Shown: positions 8,607 through 17,923, counted from the stretch's first letter. The stretch is 39,847 nt of DNA from UBA4658 sp002405485 (GCA_036823255.1 DAISGC010000026.1:1-39847); one strand, 5' to 3'. A program made the numbers and translations. The notes: generated by a model from the letters alone, not told the origin.

Positions 8607-10319
8607 CTAGAGCGTGCCGCCGGTGCTGACGGTGTCCGGTAGGTTCGCTGGGGACTGCTTGTTGCGGATGGCCTGTCGGACTTCCGCGAGCCGCCAGAGC
8701 GCGGGCTTTGGGGCGAGCTGCGCGTTCATCAGACCATCGCCGCGATCGTCGGATGCACGGCCACCGTCGTAGAACTGGTGCCAGGCGATCGAGTGAACGT
8801 AGGGTTTAGCGGCCGCCACCGCCAGCATGCGTGTCATCCATGCGGCCTGGGATTCCGGGCTCCAGGGCGAGCGCAGGTATCCGGGATCCTGCTCGCCGTG
8901 CAGCCCGAGATCCGCGGCGTCTGGGGGTGTGCTGGGTGCGCTCAGGGCGGCGATGGACAGCGGCTTTTCGAGCCCTGCGAACCGATCCAGGAGCGCGCTG
9001 AAGGCCATGAGATCGCGTGTTGATCGTCCGGGTTCGGGCTGCCCCATCTCGACACGCAACGCGATCAGATCCGGGTTGATCCCCGCCTGCCCCATCATCT
9101 CGGCGTACATGATCGGGGGCATGGCGCGCGTGCTGGCGAGCGCGAAGTACTCGCCCCAGGGCTGGTCGATCTGCACCTGGACCTTGGCCGACGGCTGCAG
9201 TTTGCGGACCACCATCACCGCCAGCCGGGTCAGGTCCATCACCTGTTCCAGCGACAGCGTGAAGTTGCTCGACACGTGCAGCCCGCTGACCACGGTCCAG
9301 GTGCCGACGGTCCGCCGATAGCGGGTGACCAGATTCTTGACGTGCTCGTAGACCAGTTCCCGGAGGGTCTCGTAGTCGTGCTCCCAGATGTAGAGCCACT
9401 CGGGGACGCACCCTCGGCGGAAGTCGACGATCGGTCCACCGACGATCGGCAGTTTCGCGGTTCGCACCGCCCACTCGATCCAGCGGTCGGTCTTGCTGAA
9501 CACGTACCGACCCTCGGTCGGCTCCATCTCCACCCAGCTCATCGGCATGGTGATGAAGTCGCAGCACGCCGAGACGGCCTTCTGCAGGGCCGGGGTGAAC
9601 TGCTCGGGGCTGACGACGGCGCCGATCTGCGGGGGGCTGGGGAGGATCACGCCCACGTTGCCCAGGAGGGCGTTGCGGCTCTCGGCCGCTTCATGATCGG
9701 TGAGGGCGTTGGCGGGCGCGGCGATCCGGGCGGCGGCGGCCGCGAGCTCGCCGCTCATCCGCTTGGAGAACTGCACCCGTGCGCTCGTCAGCGTCAGCAG
9801 CTCGCCGGCTTCCATCGCATACGCCAGGGAGAGGCGCGACAGTCGGTCGGCTTCGGCCGAGTACCCGCCCGGGCCGGTGCCCGGACTGCCCGCCTCGACG
9901 ACGGCCCCAGTGAATGCCTGGCGAGCCTTCTCGAAAAGGACGATCCCCGGATCGCTCCCCGGAAGGTCGAACATCGCCCAGTCTTCGAGCTTGTTCAGGA
10001 TCATCATGATCCGATGGCGAGCGAGTTCCAGCGAGAGCAGGTACGGCTTCTCCCGCTCCGGCAGCAGGCAGGTCTGCAGCGTGACGGCACCGACCCCCGG
10101 AGCGTTCGAACCCGGCACGGCGTCGACGACAAACTGGAGGGCGATCGCCGCCGACTCCTGCCCGCGCTTCTCGCAGCGGACCACGCCGTCCTCGAAGCGG
10201 ATCTCGGCGGGCAGCGGCACATCATCGGCGCCGAGCAGATGGGCGTGGCGCAGCGTTCCCTGACCCACGCCTGAGGCGGGTGCGTGTGCGGAGGATTCCA
10301 GGACGACGAAACTGAGCAT
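8607..10319 (-). CDS. GH10-fold protein lacking catalytic glutamates
   Basis: The gene encodes 570 aa with start ATG 10319. Residues ~240-560 follow the glycoside hydrolase family 10 (xylanase) pattern: the MSWVEMEPTEGRYVF segment (family 'KW..ieP.eG.y.F'), a helix with EHVKNLVTRYR, and a C-terminal IAWHQFYDGG...APKPALWRL segment (family 'W......KPAy.a'). The acid/base position, normally the VVNE motif, reads VVSG (S345-G346). The nucleophile position, normally TEL, reads AAL (A458). The GH.LVW strand reads GGPIVDF. An extra ~200-residue N-terminal domain precedes the barrel, and no signal peptide is evident. It is probably a non-catalytic sugar-binding or scaffolding relative and is likely to be annotated as endo-1,4-beta-xylanase by similarity. 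It is transcribed divergently from purC. Confidence 0.75.
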   Translation of the reverse strand: MLSFVVLESSAHAPASGVGQGTLRHAHLLGADDVPLPAEIRFEDGVVRCEKRGQESAAIALQFVVDAVPGSNAPGVGAVTLQTCLLPEREKPYLLSLELARHRIMMILNKLEDWAMFDLPGSDPGIVLFEKARQAFTGAVVEAGSPGTGPGGYSAEADRLSRLSLAYAMEAGELLTLTSARVQFSKRMSGELAAAAARIAAPANALTDHEAAESRNALLGNVGVILPSPPQIGAVVSPEQFTPALQKAVSACCDFITMPMSWVEMEPTEGRYVFSKTDRWIEWAVRTAKLPIVGGPIVDFRRGCVPEWLYIWEHDYETLRELVYEHVKNLVTRYRRTVGTWTVVSGLHVSSNFTLSLEQVMDLTRLAVMVVRKLQPSAKVQVQIDQPWGEYFALASTRAMPPIMYAEMMGQAGINPDLIALRVEMGQPEPGRSTRDLMAFSALLDRFAGLEKPLSIAALSAPSTPPDAADLGLHGEQDPGYLRSPWSPESQAAWMTRMLAVAAAKPYVHSIAWHQFYDGGRASDDRGDGLMNAQLAPKPALWRLAEVRQAIRNKQSPANLPDTVSTGGTL

Positions 10320-10444
10320 GTCAAGGCGACCTGTCCGGAGGGCCCGGCACTTTCGACCGTGGCGGGGAGGATAGCCCCCGTCGCAACTTCCGAGCACCTC
10401 TGTCGCCCGGACGGATCGCCGCGAGCCGGCGGGTACCATGCTCC

Positions 10445-11416
10445 ATGACCGCCCCGAACGCGCACCAGCCCAGTGCAGAGCAGTCCAATCCGGCTCCAGA
10501 CCTGCCGCTCATCCGGCGGGGCAAAGTCCGCGACGTCTATCGCCTGCCCGATGATGCCGGCGGGTCGCGCGTGCTGATGGTCGCGAGCGATCGCGTCTCT
10601 GCGTTCGACGTCGTCATGCCGACGCCCGTCCCGGACAAGGGCCGACTGCTGACGGAGATCAGCACCTGGTGGTTCGGGTTCATCCAGCGGCATGCGCTCG
10701 CCGAGACCCACCTGCTGTCGACCAGCGTCGACGATCTGCCCCCGGAAGCGATCCCGGATCAGCGGACCCGCGACCACCTCCGCGGCCGGGTCACCATCGG
10801 TCGGGCCTGCAGGGTGATCCCGATCGAGTGCGTCGTTCGTGGATATCTGGAGGGGTCGGGCTGGCGGGAGTATCAGCAGACGGGTTCGGTGTGCGGGGAG
10901 CCGCTGCCGAGGGGCCTGCGCCAGTGCGACCGCCTGCCGCGTCCGATCTTCACTCCCGCCACCAAGGCGGCGGTGGGGCATGACGAGAACATCACGTTCG
11001 AGCAGGCCGCCGATGCGGTGGGACTTGAGACGGCGGCGGTGATCCGGGATCTGTCGCTGGCGATCTACGAGAAGGCGGCGGCGCACGCGCTCAGCCGGGG
11101 CATCATCATCGCGGACACGAAGTTCGAGTTCGGTGTGCCGATCGGGGAAGCCGACAAGCAGGGACGCGTGTGGACGCCACCCATGCTCATCGACGAGGCG
11201 TTGACGCCGGATTCCAGCCGATTCTGGCCCGCCGCCGGGTATGAGCCGGGCCGCCCACAGGCGTCATTCGACAAGCAGTTTCTGCGTGAGTATCTGGAGG
11301 AACTGGTCCGCGAGGGGGTATGGAACAAGCAGTCCCCGGGTCCGGAGCTTCCCGAGCGGGTGGTTCGGGCGACGCTCGACAAGTACGCCGCGGCGCGCGA
11401 TGCGTTGTGCCGATAG
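10445..11416 (+). CDS. purC: Phosphoribosylaminoimidazole-succinocarboxamide synthase (SAICAR synthetase)
   Basis: PurC joins CAIR and aspartate with ATP hydrolysis to give SAICAR in cytoplasmic purine biosynthesis. The 323-residue protein shows the family signatures LIRRGKVRDVY (about residues 20-30), SDRVSAFDVVMP (ATP/CAIR site), IPIECVVRGYLEGSGW and ADTKFEFG. It is longer than the ~240-aa E. coli enzyme and resembles the ~300-aa yeast-type form, with a C-terminal helical extension and a short hydrophilic N terminus. Start ATG 10445 is chosen because the next in-frame methionine lies inside the first conserved strand; no strong ribosome-binding site is seen. No other purine gene lies nearby. 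Confidence 0.96.
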   Translation: MTAPNAHQPSAEQSNPAPDLPLIRRGKVRDVYRLPDDAGGSRVLMVASDRVSAFDVVMPTPVPDKGRLLTEISTWWFGFIQRHALAETHLLSTSVDDLPPEAIPDQRTRDHLRGRVTIGRACRVIPIECVVRGYLEGSGWREYQQTGSVCGEPLPRGLRQCDRLPRPIFTPATKAAVGHDENITFEQAADAVGLETAAVIRDLSLAIYEKAAAHALSRGIIIADTKFEFGVPIGEADKQGRVWTPPMLIDEALTPDSSRFWPAAGYEPGRPQASFDKQFLREYLEELVREGVWNKQSPGPELPERVVRATLDKYAAARDALCR

Positions 11417-11435
11417 GGCGTCGCGGGGCGGAGGG

Positions 11436-12455
11436 CTACAGCGCGCGGCGGCGTGCCCAGCGGGCCAGGGCGCGCATGGGCTCGCCGAGCGGCCTGGGCA
11501 AGGCGTCGACGACCCGGAACACGGCTCGACTGAGGCGGACCGCAGGCTTGTGCTCGAACTCACGGAGGGCGTTCTCCAACTCCTGGATGCGAGATTGTGC
11601 GGCTTCGTGCAGATCGAACAACTCGCAGTTGCGAGCCCTGAGATCGCGGACGTAGATGGCCTCGCCGTTCTCATCGATCCAGTTGGCATCTGCCCGGCGC
11701 AGGAGGATGTTCGAGAGGGCGATGACCGCGCTAGCGTGCCTTGAGTAGAGATCCGCGTGCCGGCGCATGATCTCCGCATGCAGGGTGGCATGCCGCTTGG
11801 CCGCGTTCATGACCATCGTGCTCTCGGAGTGCCTGCGCCAGTTGAACAGCGGCTCACGGACGCGGACGCCCCGGTAGCCGCGTCCGCTCAATCGCAGCCA
11901 CAAGTCCCAGTCTTCGTACCCCTGTGTCAACGACTCGTCGAACCCGCCGACCGCTTCGAATGCATCGCGGCGAACGAGGGCTGTCACCGGATGCAGGTTG
12001 GTCACCAGCAGCAAGACCGGGTCCCACTCGGGGACCTTCCAGACGCCGGTGCCGAGTTCCACCAGGCGCTCCTGGCAATACGCGTGGCTGACATCGGGAG
12101 CATTTGCAGCGTGGAGCGCGTCGTGCAGGCGGCGGACGAAGGTGGGCTCGATCCAGTCGTCGGCGTCCAGGAAGACCAGCAGATCGCCGGCCGGGTGCTC
12201 CCGCGCCAGGGCGGCGCCGGCGTTTCGAGCCGCCGGCAGTCCGCGATTGGCCTGGTGGACAACCCGAACGGCCTCCGAGAGCGTGGCGCACGCGTCACAG
12301 GCGGCCCGGGACGAACCGTCATCGGAGCCGTCGTCAACGATGATCACGCGAATGTCCGCGTCCTGCTGGGCCAGAGCGGAGCGCGCCGCGTCGGCCACGA
12401 ACTGGCCGTGGTTGAAGCACGGAATCACAACCGTGGCGCAGGGCCTATCGCGCAT
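11436..12455 (-). CDS. Family 2 glycosyltransferase
   Basis: The gene encodes 339 aa. The N-terminal GT-A fold is clear: VVIPCFNHGQFVADAA at residues ~8-23, VDDGSDDGS (nucleotide-sugar binding) around 40-48, and LDADDWIEP, the DxD-type metal-binding motif, near 96-104. The acceptor-side motif GYEDWDLWLRLSGRG follows near residue 180. The last ~90 residues form a short coiled coil (QSRIQELENALREFE) and a basic tail of amphipathic helix type, which may attach the enzyme to the membrane. It would transfer a sugar to polysaccharide, lipid or protein; donor and acceptor cannot be read from sequence. It is convergent with purC (19 bp apart) and divergent from the ABC exporter, which could export the product (inference). 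Confidence 0.9.
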   Translation of the reverse strand: MRDRPCATVVIPCFNHGQFVADAARSALAQQDADIRVIIVDDGSDDGSSRAACDACATLSEAVRVVHQANRGLPAARNAGAALAREHPAGDLLVFLDADDWIEPTFVRRLHDALHAANAPDVSHAYCQERLVELGTGVWKVPEWDPVLLLVTNLHPVTALVRRDAFEAVGGFDESLTQGYEDWDLWLRLSGRGYRGVRVREPLFNWRRHSESTMVMNAAKRHATLHAEIMRRHADLYSRHASAVIALSNILLRRADANWIDENGEAIYVRDLRARNCELFDLHEAAQSRIQELENALREFEHKPAVRLSRAVFRVVDALPRPLGEPMRALARWARRRAL

Positions 12456-12607
12456 GCCTTGAGTATTCCCCGCTCGACGCTCTGCGTCGCCACAATCGAA
12501 AAGGGATTCGCTGGTTCGAGCCCCCCGGGGAGGATGAACCCGGCCCTACCCTTGCCCGTGCATCCGCTGGGTTTGCTGACCATCGTCTCGAACGCGCCGG
12601 GAGTCCG
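12456..12607. other. Divergent intergenic region, no feature identified
   Basis: This 152-bp region separates the divergent glycosyltransferase and ABC exporter genes and should hold both promoters. I could not make out convincing -35/-10 pairs. A GGTTCGAG sequence near 12512 resembles a tRNA T-loop, but it has no matching stem. Confidence 0.4.
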
Positions 12608-14560
12608 ATGAACGGCCCCTTCTGGCCATATGCCCGCAGAATGCTCAGGTATCGCTGGCAGGTTGCCCTGGCGCTGCTGTGCGCCACGCTCTCGGCCGGA
12701 GGTCTTGGCGCGGGGCTTCTGGGCATCCAGCCGGTGGTCGACAACCTGCTCTCAGATTCGCCCCGGGGTTTGTCTGCTCTTGCAGAAGGCCTCAACGCCC
12801 GGATTCCAGAGTGGCTGCCGAAGATCCCCGATCCCTGGATCGGGGCGTTGCCGACCGAGCCGTTCACGGCGATGCTGTGGATCGTGGTTGGTCTGGGTGT
12901 GCTGACGATCCTGGGGGCCACGTTCAACTTTCTGCACGCGTATTTCGCGCTCACGATCATCAGCCGGACGGTGGCCAATCTGCGCCGCGAGGCGTTCAAC
13001 AGGGTCGTGCACTTGCCCTTGAAGATTGTGCTGCAGACCGGGCCAAGCGATCTCATCAGCCGGATCGTGTACGACACGTCTCAGCTTGGGAGCGGATTCA
13101 ACGCGCTGCTCAGCCGGGCGGTTGCGCAGATCACGAAGGGTGCGGCCGCTGCCGCCGCGGCGTTGTTCTTTGATTGGCGTGTGGCGCTTGGGGCGATCGT
13201 CGCCGCTCCGGTGCTGGCGATCATTCTTCGGAAGATCGGCAAGCGGATCCGGCGTGCGTCCCGCAAGGCCCTGGAGGCGCAGGCCGGGCTGTACAAGGCT
13301 GCCAACGAGGTTCTTGCCGGATTGCGGGTCGTGAAGGTCCACACCACGGAGACCGCCGAGTGCGGCCGGTTCCATCGGATCAACAAGGACGTCGTCCATC
13401 AGGAGTTCAGGGTCCGCACGGCTCGAGCCCTGGCCAGCCCGCTCATTGAGACGATCGCGATCATCGTGCTGGGCGCACTTGCGCTCATCGCTGTGAAGGC
13501 CATTCTCGACGGCGCTCTGGACAAGACCAACGCGCTGCTTGCGTTGGGATCCCTGGGAATGGCCGCCGCGCAGCTCAAGCCGCTTACGGGGCTGCTCAAC
13601 GACATCCAGCAGGCATCGGCGGCGGGGCGTCGGCTCACCGATCTGCTCTCGATGCCCGCGGAGCCCGGGCACGCGACCGGGGGCCAGCCGTCGCTGCCCA
13701 AGCTTCCTCGGCCGTCACGGTCGATCGAGTTTCGCGACGTCGCGCTGACATATCCCGGGTCCGACAGGCCCGCGCTTGGGGGCATCTCGCTCACCATTCC
13801 GCACGGCAAGACCTTTGCGTTTGTCGGTCCGAACGGGTGCGGCAAGACGACGCTGCTTGCGCTGATCCCTCGGCTGTTTGACCCCGACTATGGCCAGGTC
13901 CGCATCGATGATCGCGACATCCGCGAGGTCTCCGTCCGCTCGCTCCGCGAGCACATCAGCGTTGTCACGCAGGAGACGATCCTCTTCTCCACCAGCATCC
14001 GCGAGAACATCGCCTACGGGGCAAGCTCGGTCACCGAGGCCGACATCCGCGCCGCGGCGAAGCTCGCCAGGGCCGAGGAGTTCATTCTGGCAAAGCCCGG
14101 GGGGTATGACTTCGTCGTGGGCGAGGGTGGGAGCGGGCTCTCGGGCGGGCAGCGGCAGCGGATCGCGATCGCCCGGGCGATTCTGCGGGATCCCGCGATT
14201 CTGATCCTCGACGAGGCCACGAGCATGATCGACGCCGAGAGCGAGGCCAAGATCGCCGATGCTGTCGCCGAGTTTGTCGCAGGTTCGCGGGTGTTTCGGT
14301 CCGCCGGCGAGGGGGCTGCCCACGGAGCAGGGGGTGAGATCGCGGCTCGCGCCGGCCCGGCGCGGTCTGGTCGCACCTGCCTGATCGTCGCACATCGACT
14401 GTCGACGGTCATCGCCGCCGACGCGATCGTGGTCATGGCCCCGTCGGACTCTGGGGGCGCGATCGCCGACATCGGGACGCACGATGAACTGCTGACCCGA
14501 TGCGATCTGTACCGGTCCCTGGTCGCCAATCAGCTCGTGCGCGTGCCGGTCAATTCCTGA
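12608..14560 (+). CDS. MsbA-like ABC exporter (fused permease and ATPase)
   Basis: The gene encodes 650 aa. The N-terminal ~345 residues contain the six-helix ABC transmembrane domain, with the first helix at about residues 17-42. The nucleotide-binding domain runs from ~365 to the end: Walker A GPNGCGKTT (near 407), Q-loop VVTQETILFSTSIRENIAYG, signature LSGGQRQRIAIARAIL, Walker B ILILDEATSMID (near 530) and H-loop VAHRLSTV (near 595). An extra segment of about 30 residues, Gly/Ala/Arg-rich, separates the D-loop helix from the H-loop strand (about 557-588), where homologues have only a few residues. A GGGAG ribosome-binding site lies 5 bp before ATG 12608. The likely role is ATP-driven export of a lipid, glycan or drug-like molecule across the inner membrane. 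The substrate is unknown; the adjacent glycosyltransferase hints at a glycolipid. Confidence 0.92.
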   Translation: MNGPFWPYARRMLRYRWQVALALLCATLSAGGLGAGLLGIQPVVDNLLSDSPRGLSALAEGLNARIPEWLPKIPDPWIGALPTEPFTAMLWIVVGLGVLTILGATFNFLHAYFALTIISRTVANLRREAFNRVVHLPLKIVLQTGPSDLISRIVYDTSQLGSGFNALLSRAVAQITKGAAAAAAALFFDWRVALGAIVAAPVLAIILRKIGKRIRRASRKALEAQAGLYKAANEVLAGLRVVKVHTTETAECGRFHRINKDVVHQEFRVRTARALASPLIETIAIIVLGALALIAVKAILDGALDKTNALLALGSLGMAAAQLKPLTGLLNDIQQASAAGRRLTDLLSMPAEPGHATGGQPSLPKLPRPSRSIEFRDVALTYPGSDRPALGGISLTIPHGKTFAFVGPNGCGKTTLLALIPRLFDPDYGQVRIDDRDIREVSVRSLREHISVVTQETILFSTSIRENIAYGASSVTEADIRAAAKLARAEEFILAKPGGYDFVVGEGGSGLSGGQRQRIAIARAILRDPAILILDEATSMIDAESEAKIADAVAEFVAGSRVFRSAGEGAAHGAGGEIAARAGPARSGRTCLIVAHRLSTVIAADAIVVMAPSDSGGAIADIGTHDELLTRCDLYRSLVANQLVRVPVNS

Positions 14561-14592
14561 AGGCGGGGATCGGCGGATGCTGGAGCGCGGAC

Positions 14593-16119
14593 CTAGAGCA
14601 TCTCGGCCGCGAGACTCGCGAGGTCGCTGCGCTCGCTCTTGGTCAGGGAGACGTGTCCGACGATGCTCACGCCCTTCATCTTTTCGATGAGGTACGAGAG
14701 CCCGTTGCTGGACTGATCGAGATAGGGATTATCGATCTGCTGGATGTCGCCGGTGAGGACGACCTTGGTCCCTTCGCCCACGCGGGAGACAATGGTCTTG
14801 ATCTCGTGGGGCGTGAGGTTCTGCGCCTCGTCGACGATCATGAACTGCCGAGGGATCGACCGACCGCGGATGTAGGTGAGCGGTTCCAGCACCAGCTTGC
14901 CGTCGGCCATGAGCTTGCGGATCTTCATCTCGCTGGACTGGGCGTCGGCGGGCTGCATGGGGGTTGAGCGCATGCCCATGAGATAGGTCAGGTTGTCGAA
15001 GATGGGCTGCATCCAGGCGGTCAGTTTCTCGTCCTTGTCGCCCGGGAGATAGCCGATGTCGCGCCCGAGGGGCATGATGGGCCGTGCGACCAGCAGTTTT
15101 TCGTAGCGTTCCTCGCTGAAGGTCTTGGCCATGCCCGCCGCGACGGCGAGCAGCGTCTTGCCCGTTCCCGCTGAGCCCAGGAGGGTGATGAGCCGGACCT
15201 CGTCATCCATGAGCAGGTCCAGGGCCATGGTCTGCTGGACGTTTCGGGGGAGGATCCCGTAGATCGGTTTTCTTGGCTGGTTGACCGGGATGAGGTGATC
15301 TGTGTCCGCCAGCCGACGTGCCAGTCCGGTGTGTCCCTCATCGTCGGCGTCCCTGAGGATCAGGAACTGGTTCGCGACCAGCTCCCTGGCGTAGGTGGTG
15401 CCGTCCTCGCTTGTGGTCAGCAGCGCGCCGGCGACCCGCTCGACCGCCAGCATGCGTTCGGCGTACAGCTCGTCGATGAGCTCTCCGGCGACGGCCGCGT
15501 TGATCCATCCGGTGTACAGGCGCTCCGCGTCGACTTTCTGGTTCTCGAAGTCCTCGGTGCGGATGCCCAGCGCGTCGCTCTTGATCCGTGCGTTCAGGTC
15601 TTTGGACACGAACACGGCGCGGCGTCCGGAGGCGTGCAGCGACCACGCCGACGCGATGATCCGGTTGTCGGGCGAGTCCTCGCTGAGCATGGGCGGGCGG
15701 GCGTGATCCGTGACGTCGATCCGCACGTCGCCGGTGTCGCCCGGGGCTGACGCCGCCATGCCCACCGTCGGACTTGCCTGGCCCCACTTCACGCCCTCGA
15801 TGAGCCGGCCAAGCGTCCGAAGCCGATCGAGATGCCGGATGCACTCTCGCGCGTTCCTGCCGACGTCGTCGTTCACGCGCTTGAGCTTGTCGAGCTCCTC
15901 GATCACGGCAAACGGGATGACCACGTGATGCTCTTTGAACACGAAGAGCGCGTTGGGATTATGCAGCAGCACGTTCGTGTCCAGCACGAAGTGCTTGATG
16001 TCGGTTTCGGTGCCTCCCTGGGCGCTACCGGAGACCTGCGGCATGCGGGCGGCCTTGCCGCTCTCATGTACCGTGGATTTGCCCGAACCCCGTGCGTCCT
16101 TGCGAGTGGTCGGCGACAT
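14593..16119 (-). CDS. phoH2: PhoH family ATPase with N-terminal PIN domain
   Basis: The gene encodes 508 aa. After ~40 hydrophilic residues, a PIN domain begins with HFVLDTNVLLHNP (catalytic Asp at residue 47), VIEELDKLKR (acidic residues near 74-75) and the later SPDNRIIASA acidic site. The PhoH ATPase domain occupies about residues 285-505: Walker A GSAGTGKT (about 313-320), ARPIMPLGRDIGYLPGDK, and Walker B FMIVDEAQNLTPHE followed by LTGDIQQID. This PIN-PhoH fusion is the PhoH2 (YlaK-like) architecture, for which ATP-dependent RNA unwinding and endoribonuclease activity are reported in actinobacterial members. The key residues all look present. It is convergent with the ABC gene (32 bp apart), and 175 bp lie between it and the next minus-strand gene. 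Confidence 0.93.
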   Translation of the reverse strand: MSPTTRKDARGSGKSTVHESGKAARMPQVSGSAQGGTETDIKHFVLDTNVLLHNPNALFVFKEHHVVIPFAVIEELDKLKRVNDDVGRNARECIRHLDRLRTLGRLIEGVKWGQASPTVGMAASAPGDTGDVRIDVTDHARPPMLSEDSPDNRIIASAWSLHASGRRAVFVSKDLNARIKSDALGIRTEDFENQKVDAERLYTGWINAAVAGELIDELYAERMLAVERVAGALLTTSEDGTTYARELVANQFLILRDADDEGHTGLARRLADTDHLIPVNQPRKPIYGILPRNVQQTMALDLLMDDEVRLITLLGSAGTGKTLLAVAAGMAKTFSEERYEKLLVARPIMPLGRDIGYLPGDKDEKLTAWMQPIFDNLTYLMGMRSTPMQPADAQSSEMKIRKLMADGKLVLEPLTYIRGRSIPRQFMIVDEAQNLTPHEIKTIVSRVGEGTKVVLTGDIQQIDNPYLDQSSNGLSYLIEKMKGVSIVGHVSLTKSERSDLASLAAEML

Positions 16120-16294
16120 CGTGGTTGCTCAGCTCCCGGGCATCTTGCCCGCGTGCCCGCGCCCCGCCTCCGGCTATGCCCTCATCGGACCGATTCGGGC
16201 GACGGATCATAACCGATTCTCGAACGTTCACGCGCGATTCCTGCGCCTTGACGCACTCTTGACCGCTCCGATCGGCTCGGCGGCTGTCGCGATC

Positions 16295-16834
16295 TCAGAC
16301 GAAGGCCGCCACGCTGAGGATTGCCGCAACCACCGCCGCCAGGGCGACCTTGGCGAGCGTTGCTACAAGGCGTCCGATCGCGGCCCCGGCGCCAACCTTG
16401 CCGGCCTCGCCCCAGGACTTCTGTCCGAGATGCTTTTCGAGCACCAGCGCCCCGGCTCCGGCCCCGATCGCCGCTCCGAGGATCGTGCCGATCACGGGCA
16501 GGATGAACGACCCCACGACTGCGCCGGCGATGGCTCCGACCACGGATCCGATGGCGCCTTTCTTGGTGCCGCCGGCCTTGGCCGCTCCGACCGCGGATGC
16601 GCCAAACTCGATGAGCTCCGCCGCCAATGCGATTCCCACGCAGGCGCCGAGCGTCCACCAGTTGAACATCGGCTCCGAGCGGTGCTCGATGCTCCACCAC
16701 TGCGCGAGCCCCGCGGCGACGATGGCGAACCAGATGCCCGGAAGCGTGAATGCCGCGAGCAGCACCCCGACCCAGGCCAGCACGCTGACCCCGAGACCGA
16801 TGGCGATGTCCCATGTCACGGGCGGAATCGGCAT
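16295..16834 (-). CDS. DUF456 family membrane protein
   Basis: The gene encodes 179 aa with several hydrophobic segments: residues ~8-48 (two helices around the turn TLPGIWFAI), ~58-75, and a Gly/Ala-rich pair at ~90-130 (GSVVGAIAGAVVGSFILPVIG). A last hydrophobic C-terminal helix (VALAAVVAAILSVAAFV) closes it. The LPG.W turn and the glycine-zipper-like GAIxGAxxGAGAGAL run are characteristic of DUF456, small inner-membrane proteins with no established function. It lies 36 bp from the upstream minus-strand gene, so the two may be co-transcribed. Confidence 0.85.
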   Translation of the reverse strand: MPIPPVTWDIAIGLGVSVLAWVGVLLAAFTLPGIWFAIVAAGLAQWWSIEHRSEPMFNWWTLGACVGIALAAELIEFGASAVGAAKAGGTKKGAIGSVVGAIAGAVVGSFILPVIGTILGAAIGAGAGALVLEKHLGQKSWGEAGKVGAGAAIGRLVATLAKVALAAVVAAILSVAAFV

Positions 16835-16870
16835 GCGACCTGCTTCCTTGGGATTCCGGGGGTGTCGGAT

Positions 16871-17815
16871 TCACCCTGCCTTCGGGTCTGCCCCGTCGCC
16901 CGCCGACGCGCCCTCGGCGGCACCGGGGTTACCACCCGCGGCGTCCTCGGCGGCCCGCTCCGGAAACCGGGTCCGCTCCATGGCCAGCACCCAGTCCTCG
17001 AGCGGGACGTATCGCAGCAGGTCGAGCTTGTGCGACCCGGCTTTGGTGATGACCGTGACGTAGTACTTGTGCCAGAGCCGCTTGTCCAGATCGTCGATGT
17101 CCGCGGGCACGAAGCTCGCTCCGCCCGGGAGGGTCAGCCGTTGCTCGCTCTGGTCCCACTGGAAAGTGCGAGCCGTCTGCCGGGCCTTCACGATGACCAC
17201 GAGCAAGTACACGCCCATGCCGTATCCGAGTGCGATGAACAGAAACTGCACCGGCATGTCGAATCCGGAGAGCGGCTTGGGCTGCTTGGTGGTGTTCCAG
17301 ACGGTCGTGAGGTCGCGGCTGAGGTTCTGAAGCGTGAGCGTGGACTTGGCCCCATCGGCCTTGGCGACGGTGAAGCCCTCGGCGCGGGTCATCTCGAACT
17401 TCAGAGTCCGTTCCGGCTCCTTCAGCGTGCCCAGCGGCTTCGGATCGGTGTTCAGCCGCCACGCCCGGGCCAGGGCATCGAGCCAGTCGAGCTTGGCGAG
17501 GTCCAACTGCGCGTCCAGAGCGGCCGGGCCGCTGCCACGGGCCGCCGACCGGAGTTCCTCTTCCTTCGTGCGCAGTCGATCGCGTTCCGCGGCGGGGTCG
17601 CTGACGGCGATCACGTCGGTCCGGAGTCGTCCGGCCTTCTCCGCGGCGCTGAGCCAGTCCCGGAGCTTCACCGAGGCGTCGTTCAGGCCGCGTGCCGGGT
17701 ACAGCCACAGGCCGTCGAGCACCGCCCAGGTGCCAAAGCCGATGAGCACGGCGGAGAAGACGCTCATCTTCAGAAGCCACGAACGGTTCAGTGTGCAAGT
17801 GTGCGTTGAACTCAT
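16871..17815 (-). CDS. Two-TM protein of unknown function
   Basis: The gene encodes 314 aa from ATG 17815, which has an AGGAGAGG ribosome-binding sequence about a dozen bases upstream; a longer frame starting at 17899 lacks one. A first transmembrane helix lies at about residues 15-38 (FSAVLIGFGTWAVLDGLWLY). It is followed by a ~140-residue charged helical region (RDRLRTKEEELRSA) and a second helix near residues 185-207 (FLFIALGYGMGVYLLVVIV). The C-terminal domain (about 215-290) has a beta-rich look (WDQSEQRLTLPGGASFVPADID, WHKYYVTVITKAG), as in small PH-like membrane domains. The tail is Ala/Gly/Glu-rich. I do not recognise the family. It may form a transcription unit with the DUF456 gene. 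Confidence 0.8.
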   Translation of the reverse strand: MSSTHTCTLNRSWLLKMSVFSAVLIGFGTWAVLDGLWLYPARGLNDASVKLRDWLSAAEKAGRLRTDVIAVSDPAAERDRLRTKEEELRSAARGSGPAALDAQLDLAKLDWLDALARAWRLNTDPKPLGTLKEPERTLKFEMTRAEGFTVAKADGAKSTLTLQNLSRDLTTVWNTTKQPKPLSGFDMPVQFLFIALGYGMGVYLLVVIVKARQTARTFQWDQSEQRLTLPGGASFVPADIDDLDKRLWHKYYVTVITKAGSHKLDLLRYVPLEDWVLAMERTRFPERAAEDAAGGNPGAAEGASAGDGADPKAG

Positions 17816-17923
17816 CAGTCCAGGGCCTCTCCTAGGGACATGGTCATCGGCGTTTGAGCCCGCCCAGTGTACCGTGGCCCCAGGAATGCTCACAATCACG
17901 ATCGTCGGAATTCCCGCCGGGGC

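Noticed and set aside
12505..12540. GGTTCGAG sequence resembling a tRNA T-loop
   Set aside because: The flanking bases do not form the 5-bp T stem, and no acceptor or anticodon arm can be found nearby.
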